From Psychrosphaera saromensis (GTDB lineage Bacteria; Pseudomonadota; Gammaproteobacteria; Enterobacterales; Alteromonadaceae), in assembly GCF_002954545.1 (NCBI RefSeq), contig NZ_MSCH01000003.1, forward strand, positions 1,576,824 through 1,640,823: 64,000 nt of DNA. The letters are read 5' to 3'. Positions 38,648 through 46,319 of the stretch are shown here, one piece after another. Below the pieces are notes generated by a model, which saw only the letters and a list, made by a program, of their open reading frames with translations, did not search any database and was not told where the DNA came from. Within the stretch, counting starts at the first letter, position 1; each line of letters opens with the position of its first letter. Position numbers and translations under genes: made by a program.

Positions 38648-39385
38648 ATGTCCACTCGATTACCTCTAGTTGTAGCAAATTGGAAATTAAATGGCGACCG
38701 CGACCTACTAACCAATATGGTTGAACGTTTAGATACATTAAACGCAGAACAAGTAGAAGCTGTAATTTGCCCTCCATTTGTATATTTAAGTGAAGATACA
38801 GCGAGCATCCAAAAAGGCGCTCAAAATATTGCAAGCCAAGAGTCAGGTGCATTTACCGGTGAAATATCTGGAAGAATGTTACGTGATGTTGGCTGTTATT
38901 ATGTAATAGTTGGCCATTCAGAGCGTAGAGCTTTGTTTGGTGAAACCGACGACATAGTGGCAGAAAAAGTTAAAGCAACACTAAGTGCCGGGCTAATCCC
39001 TATCATTTGTGTTGGTGAAACAGATGAAGAAAGAGAAAATGGCGAAACTTTAACGGTGATCACTCGCCAAGTTAAAGCGGTATTAGATGTACTTCCTTCT
39101 TTTTCAGATAGTATAGTATTTGCTTATGAGCCGGTTTGGGCGATAGGCACAGGTAAAACGGCCAGTTGTGAACAAGCAGAAGATGTTCATAACGAAATAC
39201 GTCAAATATTAGCTGGTTACAATCATGAACTAGCCAATACCACCCGTATTTTATATGGCGGCAGTGTAAACCCTGGAAACAGTAAAGAATTATTTGGTAG
39301 TGACAACATCGACGGCGGCCTTATTGGCGGAGCTAGTTTAGATGTTGACTCTTTTATGACAATTTGTGAAAACGCAGTAGCTTAG
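38648..39385 (+). CDS. tpiA: Triosephosphate isomerase
   Basis: TpiA interconverts dihydroxyacetone phosphate and glyceraldehyde-3-phosphate in glycolysis. The ATG at 38648 has an AGGAGA site and gives 245 aa starting MSTRLPLVVANWKLNGD; a longer frame from 38600 is not needed. Catalytic residues are Lys13, the His in GHSERR and the Glu in AYEPVWAIGTG. secG starts 9 bp after the stop. Confidence 0.97.
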   Translation: MSTRLPLVVANWKLNGDRDLLTNMVERLDTLNAEQVEAVICPPFVYLSEDTASIQKGAQNIASQESGAFTGEISGRMLRDVGCYYVIVGHSERRALFGETDDIVAEKVKATLSAGLIPIICVGETDEERENGETLTVITRQVKAVLDVLPSFSDSIVFAYEPVWAIGTGKTASCEQAEDVHNEIRQILAGYNHELANTTRILYGGSVNPGNSKELFGSDNIDGGLIGGASLDVDSFMTICENAVA

Positions 39386-39394
39386 GAAACAAGC

Positions 39395-39805
39395 ATGTAC
39401 GAGATTTTAATTGCAGTTTATTTAGTAATCGCTTTAGCCTTAATTGGTTTGGTGTTAATCCAACAAGGTAAAGGCTCTGATATGGGCGCTTCATTTGGCG
39501 CAGGCGCATCAGCAACTTTATTCGGCTCTAACGGTTCAGGTAACTTTTTAACTAAGACCACAGCCATTCTAGCGACCTTGTTCTTCGTTATCAGTATCTT
39601 CCTAGGAAGCTTAACGGCAAACTCTACTAAAAGCGATGACGGTGCTACTGAAATGGCGACAAGAGTTGCAGAAAAAACAGTAGCTCCAGAGACAGACATG
39701 CCAGTAACGGAAAACACTGACTCTGATCTTCCAGCTGCAACAACGACTGAAGATGAAAAATCAACAGACGTACCTGCTGCTACAGAAGATAAAACATCTA
39801 ACTAG
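39395..39805 (+). CDS. secG: Protein translocase subunit SecG
   Basis: SecG is the small stimulatory subunit of the SecYEG channel. The 136-aa protein has two membrane helices (about residues 3-23 and 52-72) joined by the conserved QQGKGSDMGASFGAGAS loop, and a long Thr/Glu-rich C-terminal tail. An AGGAAAC site precedes the ATG. The tRNA gene begins 18 bp after the stop, so the two are probably transcribed together, as secG-leuU are in E. coli. Confidence 0.95.
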   Translation: MYEILIAVYLVIALALIGLVLIQQGKGSDMGASFGAGASATLFGSNGSGNFLTKTTAILATLFFVISIFLGSLTANSTKSDDGATEMATRVAEKTVAPETDMPVTENTDSDLPAATTTEDEKSTDVPAATEDKTSN

Positions 39806-39823
39806 TTAGATTATAAAAACTAC

Positions 39824-39908
39824 GCGGATGTGGTGGAATTGGTAGACACGCAGGCATGAGGTGCCTGTGCCGCAAGGCGTGAGAGTTCAAGTCTCTCCAT
39901 CCGCACCA
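39824..39908 (+). tRNA. leuU: tRNA-Leu(GAG)
   Basis: The 85-nt cloverleaf has the acceptor stem GCGGATG/CATCCGC, a D arm with GGTAGACACG, and an anticodon stem CAGGC/GCCTG around loop ATGAGGT, so the anticodon is GAG. A long variable arm and the TTCAAGT loop follow, and CCA is encoded. The 3' end is the insertion target of the element at 39890-44059. Confidence 0.96.
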
Positions 39909-39920
39909 ATACAAGGTTCT
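39890..39920. repeat. Left attachment site (tRNA-Leu 3' end)
   Basis: AGTCTCTCCATCCGCACCAA and the following TACAAGGTTCT form the left direct repeat. The first 19 bases belong to the tRNA gene, which therefore stays intact. Confidence 0.85.
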
Positions 39921-39942
39921 AATTTGGTTTAGAACGTCCAGA

Positions 39943-39975
39943 AAGCCCAGCACTGATAAGGTGTTGGGCTTTTTT
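39943..39975 (+). terminator. Terminator after tRNA-Leu
   Basis: AAGCCCAGCAC and GTGTTGGGCTT pair with one G-T, followed by six T residues. It lies inside the element, 35 bp past the tRNA, and would end the tpiA-secG-tRNA transcript. Confidence 0.88.
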
Positions 39976-40019
39976 GTTGTCCTAAGTTATTTCATAGTGT
40001 TTTTTGTAATCCACATGTT

Positions 40020-40041
40020 TTAGTGGTATTTATAGTGGTGT
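40020..40041. repeat. Left arm-type integrase sites
   Basis: TAGTGGT occurs at 40021 and 40033, 12 bp apart and in the same direction. The same pair occurs near the right end at 43952 and 43964. A further inverted half-site CCACTAAA (40067-40074) touches the start of the truncated integrase gene, a place where it could repress it. Confidence 0.7.
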
Positions 40042-40074
40042 CAGATCAAATCAACAAAGAGCGACCCCACTAAA

Positions 40075-40575
40075 ATGGCTAGAACAACGACTCCACTTAC
40101 AAATACGCAAGTAAAACAATCAAAGCCAACTGATAAACGTCAGAAGTTATCAGACGGTGGTGGTCTTCAACTTTGGATAAGTCCAAATGGCTCAAAGTCT
40201 TGGATGCTAGATTATATTCATCCAATTACCAAAAAACGTTTGTCTATGAGTTTTGGTATTTATCCAGCGGTATCTTTAGCTGATGCTCGTAAGAAAAGAG
40301 CGGAAGCAAAAGAACTCATAGCCAATGGTATAGATCCTAAAGAACACAGAGAAGACCAAAGCAGGCTGCAAGAACTTACTAACAGCCATACTTTACAAAC
40401 TGTAGCTTCTGATTGGTTTGAAATTAAGAAGAGCAAAGTTGCAGAAACAACCTCTAAAAGCCTTTGGCGAAATTTCGATAAACATCTATTTCCCAAATTA
40501 GGCCACCGCCCAATAGATAAGTTTAATCCTAAGAGATCAAGCGCTCTTAAATTATCCTTTGATATAGGAATTTGA
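40075..40575 (+). pseudogene. Truncated P4-type tyrosine integrase
   Basis: The 166-aa product has the N-terminal arm-binding domain (DUF4102), with KLSDGGGLQLWI and FGIYPAVSLADARKKR, and the first part of the core-binding domain up to LGHRPIDKF near residue 149. After that the sequence is unlike integrases and stops. Intact relatives are about 400 aa and end with the catalytic RHRY domain, all of which is missing. It keeps the part that binds arm sites, so it could still act as a regulator. The next recombinase gene overlaps its stop codon. Confidence 0.85.
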
Positions 40576-41678
40576 TGATGAAAAAGAACAGTACGAAAAA
40601 CGCCCGAATTCTCTATGAATATACCAAGTATTTAGGGGAAGCTAAACAGCTTGATCAATCAACAATTGATGGGGTAATGAAGTCAGTTAATCGCTTTGAA
40701 GAATTCTCTAATTATCTTGATTTTAAAAAATTTAGGGCAAAGCATGCAATAGGATTTAAGAAGCATTTGACGAGACAAAAGTCAGCCGTTACAGGAGAAG
40801 AATTAAGTAAGGCAACTGTCCTTACTACTATTCGAAACTTGAAATCGTTTTTCCAATATCTAGTAACGCAAAAAGGTTTTCGAGCAAAAATTAACTATTC
40901 CGACATTGAGTATTTTAACTTATCGGAAAAAGATACTCGGATTGGCAACGCCAAGCGAAAACGTAATGTCGCAACGATTGACCAAATAATGCAAACAATG
41001 GAGGCGATGCCTTTTACAACAGAGATTGAAAAGCGTGATAGAGCTTTAGTGGCATTTACCATCTTAACTGGTGCAAGGGATGGCGCTGTAGCTTCGGTTA
41101 AAATTAAGCATATTGATCTCACTGAACAATGCTTCTATCAAGATGCGAGGGATGTAAAAACTAAGTTTAGTAAGACCTTTAGCACATATTTTTTCCCTGT
41201 AGGTCAACTTCCGTCACAAATTTTGGCTGAGTGGATTGAGCATTTGGTTAAAGAACATGGGTATCAGCAATCGGATCCTTTGTTTCCTAAGACTAAGTTA
41301 GCACATAATAAAAATCAGCAATTTGAAGCTGTAGGTTTGCTGAAAGAACATTGGAGCAATGCAAACTCAATTCGTAAAATTTTTAAACATGCTTTTGAAG
41401 CTGCTGGTTTTCCTTATTTTAATCCACATAGCTTTAGGAATACGTTAGTCAGGCTAGCCGAGAACCTTTGCCAAACTCCAGAAGAGTTTAAAGCATGGAG
41501 TCAAAATCTAGGGCATGAGAGTGTTCTTACAAGCTTTTATAGTTATGGTGATGTACCAGATTACAAACAGGCTGAATTGCTTCGTAAATTATCAAAGCCT
41601 GCTGAAAAGGTTTCTCCAGATATTGAAGGGCAGTTCAAACAATTTATGGAGTTTCAAGAAATGATGGCGAAAAAGTAA
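40575..41678 (+). CDS. Tyrosine recombinase/integrase
   Basis: This protein is about 367 aa from the ATG at 40575, which overlaps the TGA of the truncated integrase (TGATG); the ATG at 40578 is an alternative. It has a full SAM-like core-binding domain (about residues 10-100) and a catalytic domain with Arg in TGARDG, HSFRNTL, and LGHES followed by the Tyr in SFYSYGD. All catalytic residues appear present. It is unlike the P4 type, so the element has two recombinases of separate origin. An ATAGGAA site precedes it. Confidence 0.85.
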   Translation: MMKKNSTKNARILYEYTKYLGEAKQLDQSTIDGVMKSVNRFEEFSNYLDFKKFRAKHAIGFKKHLTRQKSAVTGEELSKATVLTTIRNLKSFFQYLVTQKGFRAKINYSDIEYFNLSEKDTRIGNAKRKRNVATIDQIMQTMEAMPFTTEIEKRDRALVAFTILTGARDGAVASVKIKHIDLTEQCFYQDARDVKTKFSKTFSTYFFPVGQLPSQILAEWIEHLVKEHGYQQSDPLFPKTKLAHNKNQQFEAVGLLKEHWSNANSIRKIFKHAFEAAGFPYFNPHSFRNTLVRLAENLCQTPEEFKAWSQNLGHESVLTSFYSYGDVPDYKQAELLRKLSKPAEKVSPDIEGQFKQFMEFQEMMAKK

Positions 41679-41699
41679 CTATCTGAAGTTAATGTTTTA

Positions 41700-41819
41700 A
41701 ACGTACATTTTAGGCATAGTCAAAGTGTACGTTCATCATTTAATAGTATTATGTTCATTTTAAGTTGTATTTTATTAACTGTACGTATATTGTTATGACA
41801 TCTAAGACTTAAAGTGAAC
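41700..41819. promoter_or_regulatory. Two inverted repeats between the recombinase genes
   Basis: AACGTACA (41700-41707) pairs with TGTACGTT (41726-41733). GTTCATTTTAAG (41753-41764) is matched by CTTAAAGTGAAC (41808-41819) with one mismatch. The second repeat ends 17 bp before the serine recombinase start. They may be its recombination site or operator; the first could also form a terminator-like hairpin. Confidence 0.5.
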
Positions 41820-41836
41820 AGTTTCTAGGAATAATT

Positions 41837-42391
41837 ATGAATGGTAAACAAATTGGGTATATTCGTGTTTCAACAATAGAACAAAACACAGAACGACAAT
41901 TACATGAAATATCATTAGACGAAACGTTCACTGATAAATGTAGTGGCAAAGATACAAACCGACCAGCACTTCAAGAGCTAATAAAATTTGTTAGAAAAGA
42001 CGACACTGTACATGTCCATGATATTAGCCGAATGGCCAGAAACACTGAAAACCTTCTAACACTTGTTAAGGAACTAACTGATAAAGGCGTTAAGTTAATA
42101 TTCCACAAAGAATCTTTAACGTTCACTGGCGAAAATAACCCTATGCAACAACTCATGCTGACAATGTTAGGTGGTATCTATCAGTTTGAACGTTCTATGA
42201 TGCTTGAGCGTCAACGTGAAGGTATAGCTATAGCCAAACAGAAAGGAAAATATAAGGGGAAACCCGTTAATAAAGAGTTAAACGAAAATATTCAATTACT
42301 TGCAAAGAATGGTGTGAATAAATCTCAAATAGCCAAACAACTGAACTGTTCCAGAACAACTGTTTATAAGACACTTGCTAGCAATAGTTAA
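41837..42391 (+). CDS. Serine recombinase (resolvase/invertase family)
   Basis: This 184-aa protein has the complete resolvase fold. The nucleophile is the Ser in YIRVSTIEQN near residue 12; the conserved RMARN block and the long E-helix (GGIYQFERSMMLERQREGIA) follow; a C-terminal helix-turn-helix ends it (NKSQIAKQLNCSRTTVYKTL). An AGGAA site precedes the ATG. The length fits small resolvases and invertases of the Tn3/Gin type. It may resolve or invert DNA at the repeats just upstream. Confidence 0.92.
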   Translation: MNGKQIGYIRVSTIEQNTERQLHEISLDETFTDKCSGKDTNRPALQELIKFVRKDDTVHVHDISRMARNTENLLTLVKELTDKGVKLIFHKESLTFTGENNPMQQLMLTMLGGIYQFERSMMLERQREGIAIAKQKGKYKGKPVNKELNENIQLLAKNGVNKSQIAKQLNCSRTTVYKTLASNS

Positions 42392-42494
42392 TATCTAAAA
42401 ATATGTCGTATCTTAGAATAACTTCAAAACACAATAGAATTAAGCCTCTTTGCTAGATTAGAAAGTACGTTGTAATCGAATGTTTCCCTTATAT

Positions 42495-43841
42495 CTAACC
42501 CCATATGTTCCCATAAGAAGATAAAACAAAAATAGCTAAGAAATAAATGCTAAGTAAAGATTGGATTCCTGATATAACACTAAAGAGCCCGTTTGGTCTA
42601 TATGTAAAAGCTGTTGGTTGAATTCGCGCTAGCCAGTTTCCAACATTTAGATCTCTCCAACCAAAATGGAAAGAGGATAAAATACTGAACCAAATAGCGT
42701 GGACCAAAACTAATAATATGTGTTTTATATTTATTGAGCTATCCGGACCATAAGGAGCGAGCTCACTTTTATGGAGATATAAAGTTCTAAGAAGGTTCTC
42801 GTTTCTATATGAACCAGCTTCGAAGTATTTGACATCTAATTTATAGGTAGGATCAATATTAGGTGTTACTAAAGTTATACTTCCTATCCATCGTAAATTA
42901 AATTTAACCTGAAGTAGTAGCACTGTTCCATATATGAAACTACAGATTACTAACGTATATAATAACAAAGCTAAAGAACCACTGGGGTTTACTCCATATT
43001 CAACTGTTAGATCAAATGCTAACCATCGAATATATGCACCTATTAACTGTATAGTATTTTGTGGGTTCTGAAATGTTTCTTCATCTTTACCCTTTTGAAT
43101 TACGTAGGTTAGTTCTCTAGCTTCTCTTTCATATCCATTTTCTCGTAAATGTTTTCTCAATAACATCAGTGTTGGAGGGAAATTTAGATGGTCTGAATAA
43201 TCATAAACTAGTGATTTGATATTTTTGGCACCTTTGATGTCTGCAAATACTAGTTCTTCCTGATTACACTTGAGTTCTTGGGTTTCGTAATTGAATTCGC
43301 ACGATGGCCCATGGAATGAAGCTCCAGTTATATTAGTACATTTAGTTACATTATCTGGTAAACATCCAAAACTTGCATTGGTTAAATTAGTACCATGCAA
43401 AGTTGCTCTATACAGGTCTGCACCTCTTAAATCTGTCTCTTCTAAGTTAGCATTATTTAATTTTGCAATATTGAATTTTGCATTTCTTAAATTTGACGAG
43501 CTAAAGTCGGTGTCTTCTAGGCTAGACCAAAAAAATTTAGTATTTTCAGCATCTGCTGAGGAAAAGCCCGAGCCTCTAAAATTAACGCTATGTAAATTTA
43601 AATTTCGTAGATTAAAGTAGGGTAAGACCTTTCCTTCTAAAGTGAAAAAGCATAATTTTTTTGAAGATTGAGACTCAGCTCGTTCTATAAACAAATCTAT
43701 ATTATTAGCTTCTTTTTTTCTTTGTTCTAGTGAGAGATATTCACATGGATAAATGCGAGTAATGTCATTTTTATAAGCTTTTGCAGGAAAAATAAATGTT
43801 AATAATATAAGAATAATGTTAATTCTGAAGAGTAATGACAT
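42495..43841 (-). CDS. Pentapeptide-repeat membrane protein
   Basis: This 448-aa protein has a signal peptide ending PAKA (about residue 23). A run of pentapeptide repeats follows (about 75-155, pattern A(D/N)Lxx, e.g. ANLEETDLRGADLYRATL), with a short DIKGA repeat near 205. The C-terminal half has about three membrane segments (about 285-305, 375-395 and 420-445) and the blocks FHFGWRDLNVGNWLARIQP and GIQSLLSIYFLAIF. Proteins with this plan occur in many bacteria, and the tail looks like an ion-channel-type module. The function is unknown. It is the only non-recombinase gene of the element and is transcribed against the others. Confidence 0.8.
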   Translation of the reverse strand: MSLLFRINIILILLTFIFPAKAYKNDITRIYPCEYLSLEQRKKEANNIDLFIERAESQSSKKLCFFTLEGKVLPYFNLRNLNLHSVNFRGSGFSSADAENTKFFWSSLEDTDFSSSNLRNAKFNIAKLNNANLEETDLRGADLYRATLHGTNLTNASFGCLPDNVTKCTNITGASFHGPSCEFNYETQELKCNQEELVFADIKGAKNIKSLVYDYSDHLNFPPTLMLLRKHLRENGYEREARELTYVIQKGKDEETFQNPQNTIQLIGAYIRWLAFDLTVEYGVNPSGSLALLLYTLVICSFIYGTVLLLQVKFNLRWIGSITLVTPNIDPTYKLDVKYFEAGSYRNENLLRTLYLHKSELAPYGPDSSINIKHILLVLVHAIWFSILSSFHFGWRDLNVGNWLARIQPTAFTYRPNGLFSVISGIQSLLSIYFLAIFVLSSYGNIWG

Positions 43842-43950
43842 TAAAAGTCCATTGTATTTTAGGTTTAATTCTACATTATACTGTTTTGATATGTAGTTTT
43901 GGGGAAATTCAATATATGATCTGAGCCATATTTATAATTGAATTTTCTGT

Positions 43951-43972
43951 ATAGTGGTGCCTTTAGTGGTGT
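43951..43972. repeat. Right arm-type integrase sites
   Basis: TAGTGGTG occurs at 43952 and 43964, with the same 12-bp spacing and direction as at the left end. Over 22 bp the two ends agree at about 17 positions. The pair lies about 60 bp inside the right att copy. Confidence 0.7.
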
Positions 43973-44029
43973 GTTTATATTTATTAAAAAAATAAATGTT
44001 ATTTATTAATACGTTACGTGTTATTAATG

Positions 44030-44059
44030 AGTCTCTCCATCGCACCAATACAAGGTTCT
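44030..44059. repeat. Right attachment site
   Basis: AGTCTCTCCATCGCACCAAT and ACAAGGTTCT repeat the left att sequence, with one C of CCGC missing. The flanking sequences on both sides differ from those at the left site, as expected for an element junction. Confidence 0.85.
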
Positions 44060-44094
44060 TTGGTATTGTTGTTATAACATTGAAGAGCCACAAA

Positions 44095-44134
44095 AGCCGA
44101 AAGTGCCTAGAAATAGGACTTTCGGTTTTTTTAT
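44095..44134. terminator. Terminator-like hairpin right of the element
   Basis: CCGAAAGT-G-CCTA and TAGG-A-CTTTCGG pair around a GAAA loop, followed by seven T residues. It may be the original downstream terminator of the tRNA gene before insertion. Confidence 0.82.
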
Positions 44135-44689
44135 GTTTTTTATTTAGTTAAGTTACTGTTAAATCGTATTTATATGAACTTTGAGGTTTCGCCCCTCGGC
44201 AAGTTACCTTTTTGCAACAGCTCAAAAATGTAACCGAAAAAAGCCGCTTCCAACCAAAATCCAATACTTCATTAAATAGTTATTTTTGTTTACCAAGCTT
44301 TTTGTTCCAGACAAAAGCTTAAGTTACTACATCCATGTAACTAAAAAACGGACTGAAAAGTCGTCCTTTGGTCATCTAATAATACATCCCTGCATGATGA
44401 CATCCCATCATCCATGATGTGAACAAACAGTCCTTTCTCAGCATCCATGCTTCGAATTTAATAAAAAATAATATTTAACGAAGTGATTTTGTGATGGAGA
44501 GGTAAAACAGAATGTTTAAAACTTAATTGTAATAAAACTGTTTTATTAATGAACTTATCTGTTTAATGTATAAGATTAAATTAATGACGATGTATCTTTA
44601 GTTTATTTTTAAATATGCTTTATCTATCTCATGGCCATTAAAAATTGTCATGAGTAGGTTTAATATTGACAAGGAGTAGTTTAAGTTCA
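44135..44689. other. Gene-free accessory stretch
   Basis: No supportable gene is seen. The stretch holds a GGACT-GAAA-AGTC-type hairpin near 44352 and short CATCC and CATGATG repeats (44380-44455). These recall the ATCCCTG and ATCCATGA pieces of the block at 10.6-11.6 kb. An AT-rich run with possible promoters leads to the Doc gene. Confidence 0.55.
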
Positions 44690-45493
44690 ATGAATATGTT
44701 ATCCAGTGAAGATGTTATAAGAATCCATGAACGGTTAACGTTGGAAGCCTTTGATTCTGATGATCCGATATCCCCACCTGGAGTCAAAAATGAAGGGATG
44801 CTTGAATCAGCAATATCACGACAATACTCTGGGTTTAAAGATGTTCTTAAATACCCAGATTCAATTAGTAATGCTGCAACTCTGTGTTATGGAATTTGTA
44901 ATAATCATCCACTCCACAATGGAAATAAAAGAACCGCATTAGTCGCTATGCTTTGCCATTTAGATAAAAATGGACTTACATTTACTGCTGCTGTAACCCA
45001 AGATGAGCTTTATACATTTATGCTTAAGGTTGCGAAACATACTTTTTCTGGAAAGAAAAAAACTAAAGGTTTCAATGATGTTTCCGATGCAGAAATAAGT
45101 GCAATGAAAAAATGGATAAAAAAAAGAACAAGGAAAATATCCAAGGGAGACCGTTCAATTTCCTACAAAGAGTTTGAAAGATTACTTAAACAGTACAATG
45201 TGACGTTTGAAAATCAAAAAGGCAACTATGTCGATGTATTTAAAATTGAGATGGAAAAGCGACGGAAAGGTTGGTTTGGTTATGAGCAGGTACAAGTAAA
45301 AAGAAAAGTAGCTAATATTCCATATTGGCCTAGTCGAAGTGTGGGCAAAAATTTGATTAAATCTGTTCGAAAAAAAACAAATCTAACTTATGATTATGGT
45401 ATAGATTCAACATTGTTTTATGGTAAAGAAGCAACACCAGATGACTTTATAATGAAATATAAGAAAACGTTAAGAATGTTAGCAAAAACCTAG
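44690..45493 (+). CDS. Doc/Fic-family protein with HicA-like C-terminal extension
   Basis: This protein is 267 aa from the ATG at 44690 (an AAGGAG site lies 13 nt before; a TTG at 44666 precedes that site and is unlikely). Residues 1-130 are a Doc-type Fic domain with the motif HPLHNGNKRTA (His73 to Ala83). Doc toxins phosphorylate EF-Tu and related Fic enzymes AMPylate targets. Residues 150-260 are an extension with SYKEFERLLKQYNVTF and IPYWPSRSVGKNLIKSVRKK, which resembles the dsRNA-binding-like HicA fold, though the usual GxH histidine appears to be Tyr. No antitoxin lies directly upstream. The extension is my inference from pattern only. Confidence 0.75.
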   Translation: MNMLSSEDVIRIHERLTLEAFDSDDPISPPGVKNEGMLESAISRQYSGFKDVLKYPDSISNAATLCYGICNNHPLHNGNKRTALVAMLCHLDKNGLTFTAAVTQDELYTFMLKVAKHTFSGKKKTKGFNDVSDAEISAMKKWIKKRTRKISKGDRSISYKEFERLLKQYNVTFENQKGNYVDVFKIEMEKRRKGWFGYEQVQVKRKVANIPYWPSRSVGKNLIKSVRKKTNLTYDYGIDSTLFYGKEATPDDFIMKYKKTLRMLAKT

Positions 45494-45566
45494 TGCTAGC
45501 ATTTTATTCTAAGTCATAGATATTTAAATATAAAAACCGGCTCTATTAGCACTCTAGATAGTTGGT

Positions 45567-45598
45567 AATGTTTGTTATTACATCCAATGGTTGTTATT
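45567..45598. promoter_or_regulatory. Direct repeat, candidate operator of the antitoxin-Doc pair
   Basis: AATGTTTGTTATT (45567-45579) and AATGGTTGTTATT (45586-45598) repeat every 19 bp in the same direction and overlap the -35 of the predicted promoter. This is the usual position of an autoregulatory antitoxin site. Confidence 0.45.
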
Positions 45599-45618
45599 GA
45601 TTAAGTAAGGTGTATAAT
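45591..45618 (+). promoter_or_regulatory. Promoter of the antitoxin-Doc pair
   Basis: TTGTTA (45591-45596) and TATAAT (45613-45618) are 16 bp apart. The -10 is a perfect hexamer preceded by TG. The antitoxin start is 34 bp downstream. Confidence 0.6.
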
Positions 45619-45651
45619 TTCGCGTCACTTTTACAGCTTAAGGGGGTTGTT

Positions 45652-45822
45652 ATGTCAGCATTACAAAAAACAAACGATACATTCCTTTTGACGGATTACG
45701 ATCCTAATACGGAGGTTAAATCACGCCCGTATCTTGGGAAGCATAACGCTGTTGTTACTGCTGCGCTGAAAGAAACAACTAAAAAGTTTGAACGTGCGAT
45801 TGAGGAATTAGCTACAATATAA
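45652..45822 (+). CDS. Small antitoxin of a Doc-type pair
   Basis: This gene encodes 56 aa from the ATG at 45652, which has a strong AAGGGGG site. The protein is short and mostly helical at its end (LKETTKKFERAIEELATI). I recognise no Phd/YefM DNA-binding fold by eye, so it may act mainly by binding the toxin. Its stop is 11 bp before the Doc start, the usual antitoxin-toxin order. An upstream frame from 45610 has no ribosome site. Confidence 0.7.
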   Translation: MSALQKTNDTFLLTDYDPNTEVKSRPYLGKHNAVVTAALKETTKKFERAIEELATI

Positions 45823-45833
45823 GGGTGGTAATT

Positions 45834-46319
45834 ATGGCAAATGGAGACGCCACTAAAGGAATAAGATGGCTTGTTAGTGAAGACCTTATTTTAATAAATA
45901 AGAAAGCTTTATCATTTACCCCTTATGAAAAATTTAGCGTTAATCGCAATATTCTAGATGGTGCACAGCAAAGACCCAATACATTTAGCTACTTTGAAAA
46001 TTGCAAAGATGTTTATGTTTTAGCCGCCCAATTAATGATTTCAATTAATAAAGCTCATGCATTCGGAAATGGTAATAAGAGAACTGCATTTATTGCATCT
46101 GTCATCTTCTTAAGAATTAACGGATTTATTTTCTCTCCTCAAGAGATTGAAATTTTGCAGTTTTCTCATGATATTGCAACTAAATGCCCCCTTGCGAATG
46201 ATCCATATCACTTACAATCTTGGTTTAGACATTATTCAACGCCCTCTAAATACCCTATTGGAGTGCGATCTCAGCTAGAAGATTTGCCTTTCACTATTCC
46301 TACATTATGGCGAAAGTAG
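45834..46319 (+). CDS. Doc-family (death-on-curing) toxin
   Basis: This gene encodes 161 aa from the ATG at 45834 (AAGGGTGG site; a GTG at 45825 is a poorer choice). The Doc/Fic motif is HAFGNGNKRTA (His75 to Ala85), close to the HxFx(N/D)xNKR form of Doc, with a helical C-terminal part. It would modify and block a translation target, as Doc does with EF-Tu, and be held in check by the 56-aa protein before it. It shares only the motif region with the Doc-like protein 0.3 kb upstream. Confidence 0.83.
   Translation: MANGDATKGIRWLVSEDLILINKKALSFTPYEKFSVNRNILDGAQQRPNTFSYFENCKDVYVLAAQLMISINKAHAFGNGNKRTAFIASVIFLRINGFIFSPQEIEILQFSHDIATKCPLANDPYHLQSWFRHYSTPSKYPIGVRSQLEDLPFTIPTLWRK

Larger units (their letters stand above)
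39890..44059. mobile_element. Small integrative element in tRNA-Leu(GAG)
   Basis: The element is bounded by the 3' tRNA segment (39890-39920) and its near-perfect copy at 44030-44059, about 4.1 kb apart. Inside are a truncated P4-type integrase, an intact tyrosine recombinase, a serine recombinase and a pentapeptide-repeat membrane protein. Paired TAGTGGT arm-type repeats lie inside both ends. The right copy has lost one C. The broken integrase suggests that the element cannot now excise by its original enzyme. Confidence 0.85.

Noticed and set aside
40075-41678. The two integrase frames as one frameshifted integrase gene
   Set aside because: The second frame has its own complete core-binding and catalytic domains of a different type, so a single shifted gene does not explain them.
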